9,231 bases of DNA. Origin: Clostridiales bacterium (GTDB lineage Bacteria; Bacillota; Clostridia; Oscillospirales; Oscillospiraceae). Both the position numbers and the translations under genes were made by a program. The DNA lies in assembly GCA_021205375.1 (NCBI GenBank), contig JAJPXR010000115.1, forward strand, positions 1 to 9,231, in the 5' to 3' direction. Positions 7,198 through 9,231 of the stretch are shown here, piece after piece (the stretch's first letter is position 1; each line of letters opens with the position of its first letter). Below the pieces are notes generated by a model. That model ran no database searches, was not told the origin of the DNA, and saw only the letters and a list, made by a program, of their open reading frames with translations.

Positions 7198-7559
7198 CCG
7201 TTGTGCGATGCCTCAACCACTCGGAGAAGCGAACGAAGCATTTTAGTTACTTCTGTGCATTGATTTGTCACACGTTCAATATCTTTCTGGTTGATGTATC
7301 CTAGCCGCTGGCAAATGAGCAGTTGCGTTTCTAGTTCTGCTGCTGAACCGAGTGAAATATATAAAAAGTGTTGAAACACTTTTGGCGAGTTGCGGGCGTT
7401 TCCTTCCGCTATATTGGAAGGAATCGACACTGCCGCTCGCCGCATTTGGGCAGACAGTGCATAAGTTTCCTCTTTGGGAAGCCTTTTGACCAAATGATAT
7501 ATTTTCTCTACAAGCAACATGGATTTCTGCCAAACCAGCAATTCCTTGTGTGTTCGCAT
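7185..7559 (-). CDS. Four-helix-bundle protein, 23S rRNA intervening-sequence family
   Basis: This 124-residue protein belongs to the family first seen as the product of intervening sequences in spirochaete 23S rRNA genes (S23, Pfam 23S_rRNA_IVP), and is also related to the Avd accessory protein of diversity-generating retroelements. Diagnostic segments are LLVWQKSMLLVEKIYHLVKR (7-26), LSAQMRRAAVSIPSNIAEGN (35-54), FLYISLGSAAELETQLLICQ (65-84) and RLGYINQKDIERV (85-97). It is mostly amphipathic helix with no catalytic residues or membrane segments. Its biochemical role is not established; RNA or protein scaffolding is plausible from the family. The ATG has GGAGGGG close upstream (7562-7568). 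It is the only gene in the cassette, is AT-richer than its neighbours, and interrupts an otherwise ordinary housekeeping gene run. The stop codon comes from the flanking repeat. Confidence 0.93.
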   Translation of the reverse strand: MRTHKELLVWQKSMLLVEKIYHLVKRLPKEETYALSAQMRRAAVSIPSNIAEGNARNSPKVFQHFLYISLGSAAELETQLLICQRLGYINQKDIERVTNQCTEVTKMLRSLLRVVEASHNGANS

Positions 7560-7692
7560 AACCCCTCCGGTTTTTGAGTGGCAACTAAAATGTAAAAGCT
7601 CAATTGATTATCCTTTTTAGCTCTCAGAGCGCTTTTGCCTTTTAGCTTGGTGGTGTTGCCTTTTACGCTCTACGCTTTTGATTTGCAGTACC
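7560..7692 (-). other. Cassette leader upstream of the four-helix-bundle gene
   Basis: These 133 bases hold no other gene. On the minus strand they start with GGTACTGC (shared with the region inside copy 1) and contain degenerate pieces of the repeat unit, such as AGCTAAAAGG (complement of 7639-7648) and AGAGCTAAAAAGGA (complement of 7611-7624). There is a -10-like GGATAATC (7607-7614) but no good -35 at the right distance, so I do not call a promoter. The ribosome binding site is at 7562-7568. Confidence 0.5.
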
Positions 7693-7725
7693 TGACTAAC
7701 AGCTAACGGCTAATAGCTAACAGCT
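7693..7725 (+). repeat. Heptad-type intergenic repeat, copy 3 (cassette right end)
   Basis: Plus-strand TAA triplets lie at 7697, 7704, 7711 and 7718, and the minus strand carries TAG codons at the matching spacing, so every frame is closed. The reverse complement is identical over all 33 bases to 9199-9231. The methyltransferase reading frame runs into this repeat: its last two residues and its TAG stop (7717-7719) are repeat sequence. GCAGTAC precedes it at 7685-7691. Confidence 0.85.
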
Positions 7726-8484
7726 TAAACACCGATACCTCTCCCACAGCACCACCGTGGCGGCCATGGCCGCGTTCAGCGATTCGCATTGCGGCTCCAT
7801 GGGGATCTTCACCGTTCCGTCGCACAGGGACAGCACCTCCGGTGAGAGGCCGCTGCCCTCACTGCCGATGGCCAGGGCGCAGCGGTTCCCGCTCAACTGC
7901 CGCAGGTCGGCGGTATCCGCCTGGAGCGCGGTGCCCCACAGGGGCAAATCGCTGGCCCGGCACAGGGTTTTCAATTCCTCCGGCGTGACCTCCCACACAG
8001 GCAGACGAAACGCCGCTCCCATGCTGGCCCGGACCGCCTTCCAACTGTAGGGGTCGGCGCTGTGGCCGGTGAGCAGCAGCCCCGCCGCGCCAAAGGCGTC
8101 GGCGCTGCGCCAGATGGTACCCACGTTGCCGGGGTCCTGGAGGCCGTCCAGCACCAGATAAGTCCGCCCGTCCAACCGCTCTGGCGGGGTCAAATCGGGC
8201 TGTTTGCAGGTGAACAGCACCCCCTGGGGGGCTTTCATAGGGGAGATGGAGGACATCACCCCGGCGGGGACCTGCACCAGCCGCCCGGTGTCGGGCAGGG
8301 CTGGCAGCGCCAGTCCCTCCGAGCAAATCAGAGCGGTAATGGTCGCTCCCCACCGAAGAGCCTCCTCCAGCAGCTTCACGCCGTCACAGACAAACTCCCC
8401 CGTCTCCCGGCGATAGCTCCGTTCTTTCAGCAATTTTTTAATGTGGCCCAGCAGCGGATTGCTGCGGCTGGTGATTCGTTCCAT
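7717..8484 (-). CDS. TrmH/SpoU-family RNA 2'-O-methyltransferase
   Basis: This 255-residue SPOUT-class enzyme uses S-adenosylmethionine to methylate a ribose 2'-OH, most probably in 23S rRNA. The N-terminal substrate-binding domain starts with RITSRSNPLLGHIKKLLKER (3-22). The three SpoU motifs follow: LDGLQDPGNVGTIWRSADAFG, AIGSEGSGLS and IPMEPQCESLNAAMAATVVLWE, forming the knotted cofactor site. It resembles the YsgA-like group of Firmicutes more than tRNA TrmH, but the target nucleotide cannot be read from the sequence. The ATG has GGAG 7 nt upstream (8492-8495) and lies 12 nt after the KtrA-type gene's stop, so the two are probably cotranscribed. The C-terminus is odd: after RYRCL the last two residues (Ser-Cys) and the stop are supplied by the repeat at 7693-7725, so the native end may have been replaced. 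Confidence 0.92.
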   Translation of the reverse strand: MERITSRSNPLLGHIKKLLKERSYRRETGEFVCDGVKLLEEALRWGATITALICSEGLALPALPDTGRLVQVPAGVMSSISPMKAPQGVLFTCKQPDLTPPERLDGRTYLVLDGLQDPGNVGTIWRSADAFGAAGLLLTGHSADPYSWKAVRASMGAAFRLPVWEVTPEELKTLCRASDLPLWGTALQADTADLRQLSGNRCALAIGSEGSGLSPEVLSLCDGTVKIPMEPQCESLNAAMAATVVLWERYRCLSC

Positions 8485-8496
8485 TCCGTTTCTCCG

Positions 8497-9177
8497 TTAC
8501 AGTTGCTGGAGCCGCGCCAGAGCCTCCTGGCTGGTCAGCACGGACATGACGCCGCCCTGCTCCGGCAGGGGCGTCTGGGGCGAGGGGGAGACCTGGAGCT
8601 GGCTGCTGCCGCTGGCCTGGACAGCCAGCACGTTGATGTCGTATTTGGCGCGGACGTTCAGCTCCGCCAGGGTCTTGCCCCACCAGCTCTTGGGGATGGG
8701 GACGCGGACCACTGCGTAGTCGTCGGACAGGTCCAGCAGGTCATAAGCGCTGTGCTGGCTCAGAGTGCGGGCCAGCCGCCGCCCTACGTCGTGTTCGGGG
8801 AAAATCACCCGGTCCGCGCCGAGGCGCTCCAAAATGCGGCGGTGGGCCTCGCTGCTGGCCTTGGCGATGACACACTTGGCCCCGGCCTCTTTCAGGTTCA
8901 GCGTGACAAGGACGCTGGTGCTGATGTCGGAACCGATGCACACCAGAACCACATCGCAGGACGCCACATTCAGGGCCTGCACCACCTCCGGGTCCCGGAG
9001 ATCGGCCTGCACCGCCCGCGTCACGTGGTCCGCGATGGTCTGGATGTGTTCTTCGTCGATGTCGATGGCCAATACCTCATTGGTGGGGCGGTGGCCCTTG
9101 ACAGGGCGCATCAGTTCCCTGGCCACAGCGTCGCCAAAGCGCCCCAGGCCCACAACTGCGTAGGTTTTCATAATCAT
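8497..9177 (-). CDS. ktrA: TrkA/KtrA-type K+ channel regulatory subunit
   Basis: This 226-residue cytoplasmic RCK protein would form a ring that gates a membrane K+ transporter (KtrB/TrkH type) in response to bound nucleotide. The RCK_N Rossmann domain starts with YAVVGLGRFGDAVARELM (6-23, GxGxxG at 10-15), with the acidic residue at the end of strand 2 in VLAIDIDEEH (D39) and VLVCIGSDISTSVLVTLNLK further on. The RCK_C domain spans about 140-226 (VRVPIPKSWWGKTLAELNVR, then INVLAVQ). Length is normal for one RCK_N plus RCK_C. GGAGGG (9181-9186) precedes two in-frame ATGs, at 9177 and 9171; the second has the more usual spacing and gives an MKTYAVVG start, so 9171 is a real alternative. A membrane partner gene is not in the window and would be expected beyond 9231. 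Trk versus Ktr naming is not certain. Confidence 0.92.
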   Translation of the reverse strand: MIMKTYAVVGLGRFGDAVARELMRPVKGHRPTNEVLAIDIDEEHIQTIADHVTRAVQADLRDPEVVQALNVASCDVVLVCIGSDISTSVLVTLNLKEAGAKCVIAKASSEAHRRILERLGADRVIFPEHDVGRRLARTLSQHSAYDLLDLSDDYAVVRVPIPKSWWGKTLAELNVRAKYDINVLAVQASGSSQLQVSPSPQTPLPEQGGVMSVLTSQEALARLQQL

Positions 9178-9198
9178 GTACCCTCCAAAAGGAAGATG

Positions 9199-9231
9199 AG
9201 CTGTTAGCTATTAGCCGTTAGCTGTTAGTCA
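9199..9231 (-). repeat. Heptad-type intergenic repeat, copy 4, at the window edge
   Basis: The plus strand has TAG triplets at 9205, 9212, 9219 and 9226, again 7 nt apart. All 33 bases equal the reverse complement of 7693-7725. It lies 12 nt upstream of the KtrA-type gene's ribosome binding site. Because it matches the right-type end, including the inner bases TCA, I infer the start of another element in the opposite orientation running past 9231. The window stops inside or at the end of the repeat, as an assembly broken at a multicopy sequence would. Confidence 0.8.

Larger units (their letters stand above)
7166..7725 (-). mobile_element. Inverted-repeat-bounded cassette carrying a four-helix-bundle gene
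   Basis: The two ends are inverted repeats: reading inward, 7166-7195 and the complement of 7725-7696 agree at 27 of 30 positions, with mismatches at positions 12, 18 and 19. The 560 bp between the outer tips hold one gene (7185-7559) and about 130 bp upstream of it. The cassette is AT-richer than its surroundings; 22 of 60 bases are G/C at 7321-7380 by hand count. It sits exactly between the 3' end of the methyltransferase gene and the ribosome binding site of dprA. No transposase is present, and I found no target-site duplication (flanks CGTCG and TTAAA). I infer a non-autonomous mobile or formerly mobile unit related in content to 23S rRNA intervening sequences. Conserved repeats around a resident gene are the alternative. 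Confidence 0.55.

Noticed and set aside
7276..7584. Alternative 102-codon minus-strand frame over the four-helix-bundle gene
   Set aside because: It overlaps the well-conserved four-helix-bundle frame, and its translation matches no family that I recognise.
7161..7730. Target-site duplication flanking the cassette
   Set aside because: The bases outside the two tips (CGTCG on the left and TTAAA on the right) do not match at any useful length.
7693..9231. Composite transposon carrying the methyltransferase and KtrA-type genes between perfect inverted repeats
   Set aside because: Both genes fit the ordinary gene order and GC content of the region. The AT-richer, foreign-looking part lies outside them, and copy 4 is better read as the end of a neighbouring element.

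Overview
This window comes from a GC-rich member of the Firmicutes. The gene content and order (ktrA-type gene, SpoU methyltransferase, dprA, topA, trmFO, plsX, rnc) fit class Clostridia, and I would guess the Oscillospirales (Flavonifractor/Lawsonibacter-like). Folate-dependent TrmFO, PlsX, a TopA with three C-terminal zinc ribbons, and strong GGAGG ribosome binding sites all agree with this. The placement rests on gene content only; no rRNA is present.

All eight genes lie on the minus strand, so transcription runs from right to left. From 9177 down they are: a TrkA/KtrA-type K+ channel regulator, a SpoU/TrmH-family rRNA 2'-O-methyltransferase, a four-helix-bundle protein of the 23S rRNA intervening-sequence family, a divergent DprA, topoisomerase I (topA), tRNA m5U54 methyltransferase (trmFO), the phosphate acyltransferase plsX, and ribonuclease III (rnc). 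Spacing is tight in places. The TAA of topA abuts the ATG of trmFO, plsX ends 4 nt before rnc, and the KtrA-type gene ends 12 nt before the methyltransferase. This suggests one or a few polycistronic housekeeping units for RNA modification and processing, DNA topology and uptake, and phospholipid synthesis.

The unusual layer is a family of about 30-33 bp intergenic repeats. Four copies are seen (146-175, 7166-7197, 7693-7725, 9199-9231). Each is built from a 7-bp unit of the form AGCTAAN, and because 7 is not a multiple of 3, each copy carries stop codons in all three frames of both strands. Two copies in inverted orientation bound a 560-bp AT-richer cassette (7166-7725) that holds only the four-helix-bundle gene. 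The other two look like the ends of further elements running off each window edge, one just after the rnc stop and one just before the ribosome binding site of the KtrA-type gene. The repeats supply the stop codon of the four-helix-bundle gene and that of the methyltransferase. I read this as a small non-autonomous cassette family that inserts exactly between core genes and resembles the intervening sequences of 23S rRNA. Its mobility is inferred, not shown.
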